A stretch of 44,561 bases of DNA from Perkinsus marinus ATCC 50983. Lineage: Eukaryota; Perkinsozoa; Perkinsida; Perkinsidae. Under the pieces are notes generated by a model. It searched no databases. It was not told the DNA's origin and saw nothing but the letters and a program-made list of their open reading frames with translations. The DNA lies in assembly GCF_000006405.1 (NCBI RefSeq), contig NW_003207513.1, positions 56,256 through 100,816 on the forward strand. Reading direction: 5' to 3'. The translations under genes were made by a program, and so were the position numbers. Of this stretch, positions 9,991 to 19,839 are shown one piece after another (position 1 is the stretch's first letter; each line of letters opens with the position of its first letter).

Positions 9991-10860
9991 ATGGTAGCTG
10001 GCACCACTTATCGTCGCGTTGAGAAGCATACCGAGAAGACTGAGGTGGGCCCCATCACCTTTTAGGGGGTCTCTGAGGTCACCTTAGGTCGAAGATGGTG
10101 AAGTTCGTATTACCTCTGTCGGTCGAGTTAATAACTTCGTAGATGATGCAATCCATTGGTTCCTCGGTGACGATGATGACCATAAGGCTTGCAAGAGCGT
10201 TAAGATCATGGCCAGAGGTGAACCCTTCCCCACCGTTAGGGGACCCAATCGTGGTCATTCAGGTGTGGCAGTGGCCAAAGCCGTCATTGTGTCGGAAATC
10301 CTCATCCGCCGTGTTCCTGGGCTCAAGCAAGCCGTCGAGCTCGGCAGCAATGACGTCGAGGAGGAGTATGAGCCCGTTGATGATGCTGAGAAGGATCACG
10401 TGGGTCGAAGGGTGTCGCGTTAAGATACACAGTTGGTCAGGTTAAACAAGTCCGTATCGTACCATATCTTGTCAATACCCTAACAGCTACGAAGCCTCTT
10501 ACTAAGGACGACATAAAGCCTGATGAATTCGTCGAGTAATACGACAAGTATTTTGGCTTGCCTTCAGCGCTCCACGATCAGACGCCCTGATCTCGCCGGT
10601 GACGGAGGTCGTCGTAAAGGCGGTGGGAAGGGCCGTGGTGGGAAGGGAAAAGGTGAGGACTTGTCCTTAAGTTATGATAGTAGTGTCTTCTAGGTGGTCG
10701 TGGCGGTCCCCGTAGTGGCGGCGACCGTCCTCGTGGTAAATCGGGCGAGTCTAATAAGAGTAATTCGTAGAAGGATTGCAGTGCATCAATTCACTTAGTT
10801 GTGTCAGATGAGAAGACCAAGGGTGGCAAGAGTGGAGGAGATAATAACGTGGCCGCCTAG
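9991..10860 (+). CDS. Alba-domain protein A with basic Gly-rich tail
   Basis: Alba proteins are small basic DNA/RNA-binding proteins; relatives include the RNase P/MRP subunit Rpp25. I read seven exons: 9991-10044, 10088-10217, 10263-10399, 10441-10535, 10582-10652, 10694-10759 and a last exon from 10799 or 10808 to the TAG at 10860. With the first acceptor this gives about 204 residues. Family signs are EVRITSVGRVNNFVDDAI near the start of the domain and GVAVAKAVIVSEILIRRVPG at its core. The tail after RPDLAGDGG is a Lys/Gly/Arg-rich segment with RGG-like steps (GRGGKGKG, GRGGPRSGGD), typical of RNA-binding tails. The neighbour at 11298 is a clear paralogue, so this is a tandem duplication. 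Two candidate acceptors leave the last exon ambiguous by 9 nt. Confidence 0.88.
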
Positions 10861-11297
10861 AAGATGTAGGTTGTTGGTTTGCCATTGAATTGTGTTATCG
10901 TCATTTCCTTCAGTCCCTGGATGGGTAGTCGTTGTCATTAAGATGAGTCCTTCGTAGTGGTGATGATGATTGAGTAATCAGATCATTCTGAGCTTCTTCC
11001 TCGTCCCCACTTCTGCTGTCGTTATTATTATTTGTGCTAATCCTTAGTCGAACTGTGAATCGTCCATGGCGAGTTGATAACGTCGTCCTAAGCAATCTAT
11101 CAACTGTTGATATCACAAACTTCTTGTGTTTTAATTCAAAAGGTGCTGGCAGTTACGCGCGTTGAAGATTCGCGTCGACCGTTTCAATGGTGGTCGCGAT
11201 TCTTTTTTTGGGCGAGCGCTTTTTACATCAACGCGGTTTGTGGTCGTTGGATAATTGACTTTCTCTACTAGCTTTACGTCTTTACCCCATTTTATCG
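10861..11297. other. Intergenic region between the Alba paralogues
   Basis: No coding sequence is evident. A T-rich tract (ttttttt) lies at about 11202-11209, roughly 90 nt before the second Alba start codon. The region must contain the 3' UTR of Alba A and the promoter of Alba B. Confidence 0.45.
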
Positions 11298-12201
11298 ATG
11301 GTTACGAAGTTCCGACGTGTGCAGAAGACTGTGGGTACTACTGCTCCCGAGGAGGGTGTCTCTGAAGTTCGCGTGACGTCTATGGGACGCGTCAATGCCT
11401 TCGTTGAGGAGGCCATTGAGCGTTTGGTTGGTTCAGAGAAGCACGTTGCCACTAAGCAGATTAAAGTCATGGCTCGAGGTGGGTCCTTGTTGGTTTACTC
11501 TGAGGCACTTTGTTTTCAGGAACTGCTATTGCTAAGGCAGTGATCGTGTCGGAGATTCTGAGCCGCAGAGTCCCCTCCCTGTCTCAAGAGGTGAGTAAGG
11601 CGGTGTTGGAGTGGCTTGAGTTTTTTCGTTAGGTTGAGCTCGGCTCGAGTGATGTTGAGGACGTCTTCGAGCCTGTTGGGGAGCACGATGATGATGTTGG
11701 GAATGTGACACAAGTTCGCATCGTGCCGTCTCTAGTTGTTACTTTGAAAGCCAACAAGGAGATCAAGCAAGAGGATATCAAGGAGCATGAGTTCATCAAG
11801 TGAGTCTATGGTCAGATGCTGTGCATAGTCTCTCTCATTTCAGGCGTCCAGCGCTTGCTGATCCTCCTAGCTATCGCTCAGGACGCCCCACTGGACGATC
11901 CACGTATCGCTTCCGTCCGAAGAACAGGAAAGCTCCAGCGGCCGGGAAGGCTACGACACCCGTGAAGGCAGTTGCCGGTGAGGTTTCGATTTAGCCGCAT
12001 TGCTTTGAGAGGTGAGTTGTGTACAGACTCGACTACGGAGGACGACTCGGCAGTGAAGAAGCAGCGTCGTGATAGGCGCCGTAGGAAGTACAAAGGCAAG
12101 AAGGAACAAGGTGAGGTTGGGTGATTTGTCGAGGGCTGGTATGTTGTTTATCGTAAGATACCGAAAAGGTTAACAATGAGGCTCCGCTAGTCGGTGCGTA
12201 G
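11298..12201 (+). CDS. Alba-domain protein B
   Basis: This is the tandem paralogue of the gene at 9991. I read exons 11298-11478, 11520-11590, 11633-11799, 11844-11977, 12027-12110 and 12158-12201, in frame to 226 residues ending in TAG. Introns are 41-49 nt. The Alba core reads SEVRVTSMGRVNAFVEEAIE and TAIAKAVIVSEILSRRVPS, with the same QVRIVPSL step before the tail. The tail differs: less RGG, more basic and polar (RRDRRRRKYKGKK). Shared splice sites with paralogue A are those after the ARG motif (phase 1), before the RP-A/D-L-A motif (phase 2) and in the tail (phase 1). The intron before VELGSSDVED exists only here, and two introns of A are absent. The last two exons are less certain than the core. 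Confidence 0.85.
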
Positions 12202-13387
12202 ATGTTTTGAATATGATTGTTCCCTCGTTGGGGAAGTTGTCATATATCAACAGAATCTATTATTTATTTTTTTCATTTGTTATCGTCTTGACATTGATTA
12301 TGGTGCTCTATTATGTGTGCAGCGTAGTAGTAGGTGCCGATCAGTTGCTACAATTAGGTGGTGACGTTGAATCTAGTCTTGAAGGCGTGTGTTGTAGAAT
12401 GATTCTGAAGAGACAACTTCCATCGAAATGAGGAGATTTGCCACGTCAGTTGTTGTGTTCAAGTTGAAGAAGTGTTTGGATTATTCCTAGTTTGCGAAGT
12501 TAACGAGCACAGGCGATATGCACGAGGATGCAGATGTTGAGGAAATAGGCTGTTATCCTGTTGAAGCGACCTTTCTATGATTTCTAGTGAGGAATATAAC
12601 TACGAACGATGGCAGTATTCGTTCCCGTTGTTATCGAGACAGCTTTAGAGGGACTACCACTTTTTGCTGTTCATGTGAAGTTACTAGTTTCAAGCGGATG
12701 GTCGAAGTATGACTTCGTCTCTGTTGATGCAGTATAGTATNNNNNNNNNNNNNNNNNNNNNNNNNNNNNNNNNNNNNNNNNNNNNNNNNNNNNNNNNNNN
12801 NNNNNNNNNNNNNNNNNNNNNNNNNNNNNNNNNNNNNNNNCGTCGTTTCTTCAGAGGAGGAGTGAGGCGATTGATACAACGAGGACGGTGGAATCAGTTG
12901 AGTAAGTGGTATCGTTAACTGCTCTGACTCCCCTTATCTTGCGAGTACCGAGTTCATTGCGAATTTGTGGTTGGTTAACGCCCCGAATCGGATGAGATAA
13001 CATTGGTGTGTTATGAGTTACGATGATTAGCTCGGATATGATTTCGTCCTCTCCAATTCTAAAGAGGTTCTCACGGTAGTGATGCTCTTCTATCATACCA
13101 AATTTCTTCCTAAAACTTTTGGTTGTAACCATTGGAATGGTTTTAATAATCATACTATATGCAAACAGTGAATCGCTTATGATCATGCCGATACGAAGGA
13201 AGGCGAATAGCTGCCGCACCGTCCTTGAGTCGCCGTTCCTTATGTCGTTCAGGTTCTCTGATCGGCAAGCTTCTGAGCTGAGCGATGATCATTTCTATCA
13301 CAACTGGGATGAGCATTTAGGGGGTCGGTATGGGGACTTCTCATCTTGAGTCTCTGTCTCGCCTTCGTGTTAGATTTCCATCCTAAC
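12202..13387. other. Unresolved stretch including an assembly gap
   Basis: Positions 12741-12840 are 100 N, the usual size for a gap of unknown length. To its left, an open plus frame ending GGDVESSLEGVCC near 12400 may be an exon, but I cannot connect it. To its right, overlapping open frames on both strands (about 12851-13349) show no recognisable motif. A gene spanning the gap is possible. Confidence 0.4.
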
Positions 13388-14370
13388 ATGATGATGACAT
13401 TCACGTTGGAAGGCAGCGCTGTTCAGGAGTTCACTCAGGATGTGGAAGTGGCCGGACAGCTATTCAGAGGTAATAATTTGTATTCTTCCTCGATTCCATC
13501 ATAGACCTGGTTTATGGACTGTATTAATATCAAACCATTAGAATAATATACCCGACTATGTAGGATGATGATCAGTTGCTCGATGACCGTCAACTACTTC
13601 ACCAGAGGGGAAGTATTTTCTTCGCAATCTCCGTATCGAGAATATTCGCCCTGTGACTGCTGTTGATTTGGGAGATTGTGAAACTGCGAGAGCGGCCGAA
13701 TACATTTATGAGGCAGCTGAAGCTCTCATGCGCCTCTCAGGGACAGTGTTGGAAAATATGCACATGGTTAACTAAATGTGTCAATGACAATATGAAAATA
13801 TTGGCGGAATTTTTGGAAATTTTAGTTGTTACTGAGCACTTATACTCGAATACATTTAGTGAGGAAACTGCTGAGCTTAGCTGAGGAAAGGAATGCCCAG
13901 TGGACTTTCGATGGTCAACATCGAGATGAGTTTTTCTCTGTTTTTCTGTTGTTTTTCTCCCTCAGTTGCGATTCTTTCAGGTGTGTTGACATCGAACTCA
14001 ATGTGGGGTAAACCGGACGAGGTCGATTTCGAGGTGAGGACGCGGACACGTTTTATATCTGCTACTGTCGACCTCAGATTCGCGATCCTGAAGGGAATGT
14101 ATTCTACGAGAAGAAGGATACTTCGGAGTGTCTGTTTTTTGAGAAAACCAAACTACCAGGAGAGTCCGTCGGGCGGTTGCTATTACATTCTCCCAACACC
14201 GCGTGAAACAGTTTCGCTACGTGGTGACGACTGCGTCAAACTTGTTTATTATACTATAATAGCAGGCGTAGAATGCCTTGGAGGATATATGAGATAGGAG
14301 GAATCGAAATTGTTGGGACTGAAAGCTCACTGTTGGATGAGGAAGTGAACGTTGTGGAGGGGACGGTATA
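13388..14370 (+). CDS. Coding-like exons of an unknown gene (incomplete model)
   Basis: Several stretches have protein-like composition on the plus strand. A start at 13388 runs to 13469 (TLEGSAVQEFTQDVEVAGQ). It can splice to 13606, where the frame reads GKYFLRNLRIENIRPVTAVD and then CETARAAEYIYEAAEALMRL. A further segment near 14035-14200 reads DADTFYICYCRPQIRDPEGN and FYEKKDTSECLFFEKTKLPG, and another near 14310 reads IEIVGTESSLLDEEVNVVEG. I could not join all of them with consistent phases, so exon borders and even the number of genes are open. The Cys-containing third segment would suit a secreted or zinc-binding protein. No family is recognised. Confidence 0.35.
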
Positions 14371-15337
14371 TTAGGTATATCAAGCCTATTCCTCTATTCG
14401 AATTTTACTATCTCTAAGTTGTGTATCCTTTTCGATGTCGATTCGCTCTTTAACACATTGAGTCGTCGTGATAATCAGATACCGTCTACTTATAACGAAC
14501 ATGGATTGGAGGGAGAGGCACCAGGTGTTGTGGTGTTGTTGTCCTACCACCAATGTACCATCTCCAGGGTAGGTAACACTTGGTGTGATGGTTGGAGGCT
14601 CTAAAACGTTGAAAACGGAACACATTACTGATCTGCAGGAACAGGTTGAGGTGATGTAGCGTTTAAGGCGTCGTCTTTAGGGAAGACTTTGTAGGTTCTC
14701 GATACGATACTGCGAGATACCCAAGCTGAAAGTACGTACTTGTGGATTCGGCAGAAGAACCATTTCGAGAGAGTGCAGTCGACCCATAGTGTAATAACTT
14801 ACAACAAGATAGAAAGCGGATTGTCCTTCAGCGCGTTCTCTGGTTCTTCCTTTTGGACTTCGTGGTTTTGGCTGTGGCTGCCTGGTTCCAAGTGTAGTAT
14901 TGGATGTGTTATATTCTATCTAATCGGTGTGTCAGGTATTATGTGAAGAGTTTGCTGATGGATAGAAGATTCATTTGATCATGGTCCTGTTACTCAATAA
15001 TACGCCTCCTTTTGTCGAGTTAGTGCTGGTAGAAGTGGGAGACTAATTCGTAGTTATTGACAATTTTCCCTAATAGTTTCCAAATTAACACTGGAAATGG
15101 TGATTGGTGATTTTCCTTATGCACTCCAAGATTTCACATTCTCTTTTTTATACGTTGCAACAAACTGCACTGTATTGAAGAGTTTGATATTTTCACACTC
15201 CACACAGTACAACGACACAAAGAGGATAGGTCTAACTGTAACACAAAGAGGATAGCTGTGGTACTGTAGCTCGGCAATTAACCCTGCCGGTTAAATGAAA
15301 TACAAAATAAAATTTTATATAAGCATTCCTTTCTGCA
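14371..15337. other. Stretch without a supported gene
   Basis: A short open plus frame at about 14588-14660 (SKTLKTEHITDLQEQVEVM) could be a coding exon but stands alone. Otherwise I see only AT-rich sequence and the 15-nt direct repeat listed separately. Confidence 0.35.
15215..15255. repeat. 15-nt direct repeat
   Basis: ACACAAAGAGGATAG occurs at 15215-15229 and again at 15241-15255, separated by 11 nt. It lies just downstream of the minus-strand gene at 15338-15730, probably in its 3' flank. It could be a small tandem duplication. No function is apparent. Confidence 0.8.
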
Positions 15338-15730
15338 CTACTTCGACATGCTCTTCGTTAATACAATATACAGTTCAATGATCGATGTGTAAGCTGATCC
15401 CCCTTCCATGACTGTATCGATGACGAAGTATGTCCCCTTAAATTTACAAACTAAGGTCATGTCTGACTTGTGCTGAATCGTGCGGTTAGAAAGGTTATGA
15501 GAGACGATACCGATAAGTGCTCCGTTGTAAATGCACCAACAATTACTGCTCTTCACTGTTATGCAATGATGGCCATCAATACTGGATAACTCCACTGCCT
15601 CCAAATATGGCGGCGATGGATTCACCCCCCTTACAATGATAATAATCCACTGTACAAGTAAGAGTGAAGAGTAGAATAAGTAACAACAAGGTTGAATAGA
15701 GGCGCTGACAGAATACCATGGGTATGCCAA
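15338..15730 (-). CDS. Hypothetical protein with N-terminal hydrophobic segment
   Basis: A single open frame of 130 residues starts with MAYPWYSVSASIQPCCYLFY and runs into a hydrophobic stretch (LLLVQWIIIIV) that could be a signal anchor. A polar part with cysteines (NCWCIYNG) and a C-terminal hydrophobic patch (TSIIELYIVL) follow. It lies 63 nt 3' of eIF5A on the same strand. No homologue is recognised, and the hydrophobic part could partly be an unspliced intron. Low confidence. Confidence 0.4.
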   Translation of the reverse strand: MAYPWYSVSASIQPCCYLFYSSLLLVQWIIIIVRGVNPSPPYLEAVELSSIDGHHCITVKSSNCWCIYNGALIGIVSHNLSNRTIQHKSDMTLVCKFKGTYFVIDTVMEGGSAYTSIIELYIVLTKSMSK

Positions 15731-15793
15731 TACGACTGCTCTAGCAGAAGCAGCTTTTAACCATTACACAAACACCATTAATCTTAGTTCGAG

Positions 15794-16377
15794 TTACTCG
15801 ACGGTCTTAGCCGAGATGATCTTTTCTTGACCACAGGCCTCGATGACGGTGACAATAACGGTCTTGCCCTCGTTGAAGTCATCCTGAATCTGCTGACCAA
15901 CTTCGTCAACAACATTCTCGCTCGTAGGAAGGTCGAGATCGTCCTTAGTGGTACCATCATCAGTAAGAAGAGACACAGCACCGGACTCCTCGACGTTCAA
16001 CAACTGATACTCAGCGCGAACGACGTTAGGGACCTGACCAACTCACAATCAACATCATCATATTGCTAGAGTCGACGATTACCTCCATATTATGGGAAGT
16101 AGGGCAGATATCTTCGTACTTCCTACCAGTGAAGATGTCAAGACCCGTGATGTTAGCCTTGGCGTGTCCGTGCTTCCCGGTCTTGGATGTGGAAATGTCC
16201 ACAATCTTGCAGGGCTTACCTGATGAGAATAGTCACAACACTACGAGGGGACGAGGGTTTAGACTCACCCTTGAGCATGACGAAGCCGCCCTTACGGAGG
16301 GTACCGGCCTGTTGAGGGGCGGTATGGGAGGCACCGGCGTCGGCTTGCTCGAAAGTTGGCTCGTCTTCAGAGGACAT
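15794..16377 (-). CDS. EIF5A: Eukaryotic translation initiation factor 5A
   Basis: eIF5A promotes translation elongation and termination, notably at proline stretches, and needs hypusine on one lysine. Three exons (16377-16269, 16219-16083, 16033-15794) join in frame to 161 residues, close to the usual 155-160, over two 49-nt introns. The hypusination loop [13 protein letters not shown] is intact, with the modified lysine being the one in GKHGH. Other family strings are [42 protein letters not shown] and the C-terminal [16 protein letters not shown]. The ATG at 16377 gives the normal acidic N-terminus [11 protein letters not shown]. The gene is divergent from the one at 16681. Confidence 0.97.
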
Positions 16378-16680
16378 AGTAGCAAGAACACGGAGAAAAC
16401 AGCACACGCTGAAGCAACGGATGATAACAGTATTGAGACATCTTCCGACAACAAGCACTTCGGAGACTGTAGCGTAAGCAGTCCAAGCTGACCGACCCTT
16501 CTAATAGGAATCGATCGCGCTAGTTGAAAAAAGCGCGCGCCATGAAATTATTATCAAAAGTAGTCGCATTCTGGGGCTGTGCTGTCTCCAACATTCTTAC
16601 TAGGACTCGCTGTGTCCAACTGAGCGTGTGCCAGTCGTGATCAATTCGGTTGTAAAATCCCATCATAGTTGTGGTAGTCA
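16378..16680. promoter_or_regulatory. Divergent intergenic region upstream of eIF5A
   Basis: The 303 nt lie between the start codons of eIF5A (-) and the gene at 16681 (+), so they must contain both promoters. I see a GCGCGCGC run near 16534-16541, similar in type to the one in the PA2G4 divergent region, but no classical TATA or initiator motif I can defend. Position is the only firm evidence. Confidence 0.45.
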
Positions 16681-18078
16681 ATGACCGAAGCTGAGCTAGC
16701 CAAAGTACACGGCAAGAGGGTATCATACAACGTCACTGTGGTTCCTCTTTCGATCGCCGGTAAACCACAAAAGCTAGATGACGTAATCATCCAAGAACTT
16801 CTCGAGAAATTTCGAAAGTCCATCACCTCAGCTGCGCGAGTTCGTCCATTCCCTACCACAAAACACTTCGATTTATGCGGCTCGAACACCCGAACAATGG
16901 GACTACTGCATTTTAAGAGAAGAACAGCCAAGACTGGACACCACTTTCAAAGTCTTTTCGCATTTTTACCGGTAACGACACTACCAGCTTGTTGTTGTAT
17001 ACACTAGAGTCAGGTCTCGAGAGGGGCTCACCATCCCTGGACAAATCGATCGCTTCTTCTATAGTAGCTGCTGTAGAGGATTCCGTAGACTAGTCGGGGA
17101 GGACCTTCCTGAACATCGAGTGAGACGACACTTCCTTGCTGGGCCACATCATCATTATCGACTTAGACCGCTCGTTTAGTAGCGGCTTTGAGTGGTGAAT
17201 GCGGCTACTGCCCGTCACCACTGCTGCCTACGTGGCGATGGTTCGACGTCTTTAGGAAGACTGGCCTTTACAAGACGCCTGATGATGGTAACGGTCATTA
17301 ATTGTTGAATGAGAAACTCTTTCAGAACATCCTAAATTCTGCATTCAGTCCGAGCAGGAACAGAAGGACACACGATGGCATCTAGAGGACTACGTTTACA
17401 GTCATAGACGGCTTACTCAAGAAGTAGGCCAATCTATTCTGAGTAACATCAGGTGGGCATGTTTCTGTTACAGCCGCCGGAAGTGCGCCAGGCATATCGT
17501 AATTTCGCTCAAGATGTCCTCTGGCGACGAAATGACGAGGCTGATCTCAACCGGTTGAGATATGAGCTTGATGAACTTGAATGGAAGGAGGGCCATAAAT
17601 CTGTTGTTTTCGTAAAATCATATTCGATCATTCACCCGATGGTGACAACTGCGTCATGGACAGGTCCAAGCCGACGCGATGGACTTCCTCACTGAGAATG
17701 TCGGAACCCCAGGCAGAGCTTCTGCCGAGCAGACGCCTGCGAAGGGACCAAGTGACCCTCGCCTTGGTGCTCATCAATTCATTTCCCTCGTAGGAACTTC
17801 TCCGGGTAACGCTCTACTTCTGAGTAACTTCGCTGCAGCTAGCCTAGCTTATGGGGCGCGGAAAAGACCACTATTGCCTAAGCTGATCGGTGGTGGGTCG
17901 ACTTGACATCACTACAGTTGATCACGATGTGTGTTCAGGGGCGACGCTCTTGGGTTGGCTCTCTGTTGGAGTCCTCTGCCGATCGGTTTGTCTTGCTCAT
18001 AATGCCCTCACACGAATGGAACTCAAATTTGCTGATTCCATGGTTGCGGAAGCGCAGGCGATTGATGAGCTTGGATGA
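16681..18078 (+). CDS. Unknown multi-exon protein with two hydrophobic segments
   Basis: Exons resolved with consistent phases are 17326-17423, 17453-17611, 17664-17889 and 17918-18078 (TGA). Upstream, segments ending near 16970, about 17110 and 17287 also fit in frame, and the first exon begins at the ATG at 16681 (MTEAELAKVHGKRVSYNVTV). The joint between the first exon and the EEQPRLDTTFKVFSHFY segment is uncertain. Introns include ones of 38, 29, 52 and 28 nt. Readable strings are ECGYCPSPLLPTWRWFDVFR, QSEQEQKDTRWHLEDYVYSH, then a charged helical part (NRLRYELDELEWKEG) and two hydrophobic stretches (GNALLLSNFAAASLAYG and ATLLGWLSVGVLCRSVCLA). An organellar or membrane protein is plausible, but I do not recognise a family. 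Confidence 0.65.
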
Positions 18079-18317
18079 GTGATATGTTTCCGTCTTGAGG
18101 GCACCCGTGTTGTGTTAACTTCTTGTCAATACTAAGGGATGCAGTCGTAGAAGTAATCATCCAGTAGATGCTGCTCAGATAGTTGTTACCTCTCACAACA
18201 CGGTCAACACAGTGCTGTATTCAAAAGCAATAATTCATGTGTGTAAGCGACCACTATAGCTGAGTTACGTCGTTATATGACTTGGGCATCTAACTCAGTC
18301 GTATCAATCTGTTTCGG

Positions 18318-18966
18318 GTGCGATGGGCTTGGGGGAAAACCTGTTGGCCCCCCGGGCTCAATGTATGTCACTTCCTGATCGAAGGTGGATATTATCAGCC
18401 TTCAAATGATAACTTTACGACTATTCTGTCATTTCTTGTGGAGCCTTACCCTAGCAGCTTCGGAAGAACTCCAACCGTGCGGTACTGGTATGGACTCAGC
18501 TACTTGCAGCTCTCCGAAAGTATCCTTGCTGCCCTGCCGTTGTGGCCTGTTTGACCTTGTATTCAGGTTCACGCAGAAGATACAACGAAGAGGATAGAAG
18601 ATTACAATGCTGAGCTCGAGGCTGAGGTGAGGGGGGGGCTATCGATGTGATAAGATTCAATAGATGATCGGATTTAGGTTAGTAAGAACGTCGAGAGGAA
18701 GCTAGCGAAAGAACGTCGCGCTCGAGCTGAAGAAGTTGCGGCTTGGAACGCGAGAATCGGCAGTATTGTGGACAACATTGAGGAGAGCGGCTTGGCTATT
18801 ATAAAAAGCAGCTCTCAAGTGAATAACAACTCTTTCACGGTGTTCACGTTCCCGTCAGGGATCTATAACGGAGACGTTAACGCCGAAGAGAATACTCGAC
18901 ATTTCCGCTGTGACCGCTGATTTCGCCAATCGTGCGATAGGAAAGTTCGATGATCATATTAAGTAG
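18318..18966 (+). CDS. Coiled-coil protein of unknown function (3' part resolved)
   Basis: The last exons are well supported: 18567-18626, 18678-18818 and 18859-18966 (TAG), joined over introns of 51 and 40 nt. They are preceded by an exon ending at 18519 (GTGMDSATCSSPK) and one ending about 18384 (NVCHFLIE). The 5' end is not fixed, and 18318 is only the start of the open stretch. The product has a long charged helix (VERKLAKERRARAEEVAAWN) and ends ANRAIGKFDDHIK, suggesting a coiled coil. It follows the gene at 16681 in the same orientation and could in principle be its continuation, but a TGA at 18076-18078 separates them. No family is recognised. Confidence 0.6.
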
Positions 18967-19251
18967 GTGTAGTGTTGAGAACCACGCTTGCTTTCCTCGG
19001 CTGAGCCCGAGAGTTTTCTCGCTAACTATGGAAGTTTGCATACAAATTAAGATATAAGTGTACGGAAACCAATGATAATTTATTAGAGTTTCCAGGTTGT
19101 CACCGACACATGTAGCTAGTCATGTGCATATTTTTCCACATTGACTAGGTGAGAGACGAAATGTTCTTTAATAGTGATCTCGAGCTATGAGCTCCCGTGA
19201 GGAAAAGTTTTGAGAAGCGTGGAGAAAATAGCAAATTGATGTAATTTTCTT
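18967..19251. other. Short intergenic stretch
   Basis: No gene is seen. A stem CACATG / CATGTG with an 8-nt loop occurs near 19107-19126. The sequence lies between convergent transcripts, so it should hold two 3' ends. Confidence 0.4.
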
Positions 19252-19839
19252 CTATGTGATGGCTCTCCCGAGTAGTTCGGACACGGCAAGCGAAATTCGC
19301 CGGACTGGGTAGTCGTCAATACTGCTCGGTAGTGTCCTCGTCACGATCAGATCAAATGAGAGCTCCGTGAAGAGATTCAGCGAGTTTGCCCTCCGTCGAC
19401 CGTTTTCTGTGGAGATGATTTCCCCGGTTTTGAACGAGAGGAAGTAGGTTTCTGTTATGTTGCCTGAGGTTGACAACACCTCAGGTACAGCTATCTCCAT
19501 AAAACATCTTCCTTGTGGCATAGCGTTGCTGATGCGTGAGTTTATCATGGGTTTTAGGCTGAATAGCTAGGGTCGGTTTTAGATATTTTAATCGTCACTT
19601 CAATCGCTCTAAAGCGACCAAGAGTCTGGTTACGGCCACGATGGTCATGCCCAAGGCTTTGGTGAGCATACAACGCTCGTTGGATACGGTGATACCATCC
19701 TCAGACGAACGAGTGGAATCTTACAGAAGCATGGATTAGTGGAGGGCTGCATGATGACAGGGAGTGGGAATCGGTTCGTCGTGCTATGCTGGTAGGTTAT
19801 AATGTGAGCCGCGCCCTTACCTAACGCTTCGAGTTCCAT
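19252..19839 (-). CDS. Unknown protein, exons partly resolved
   Basis: Two segments look coding on the minus strand. One, within about 19700-19590, reads SEDGITVSNERCMLTKALGM followed by TIVAVTRLLVALERLK. The other, 19550-19252, reads QGRCFMEIAVPEVLSTSGNI, then FDLIVTRTLPSSIDDYPVRR, and ends in a stop at 19252. The ATG at 19839 (MELEALGKG) is a possible start. Splice borders between the segments are not fixed. No family is recognised. Confidence 0.4.

Noticed and set aside
12851-13219. 122-residue minus-strand frame beside the gap
   Set aside because: It overlaps an open plus frame, contains no motif and abuts the N gap, so coding strand and ends cannot be judged.
14221-17656. Shared GGTGAC-A/G-ACTGCGTCA near 14223 and 17641
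   Set aside because: A 16-nt match with one mismatch is expected many times by chance in a window this size. There is no other shared context.
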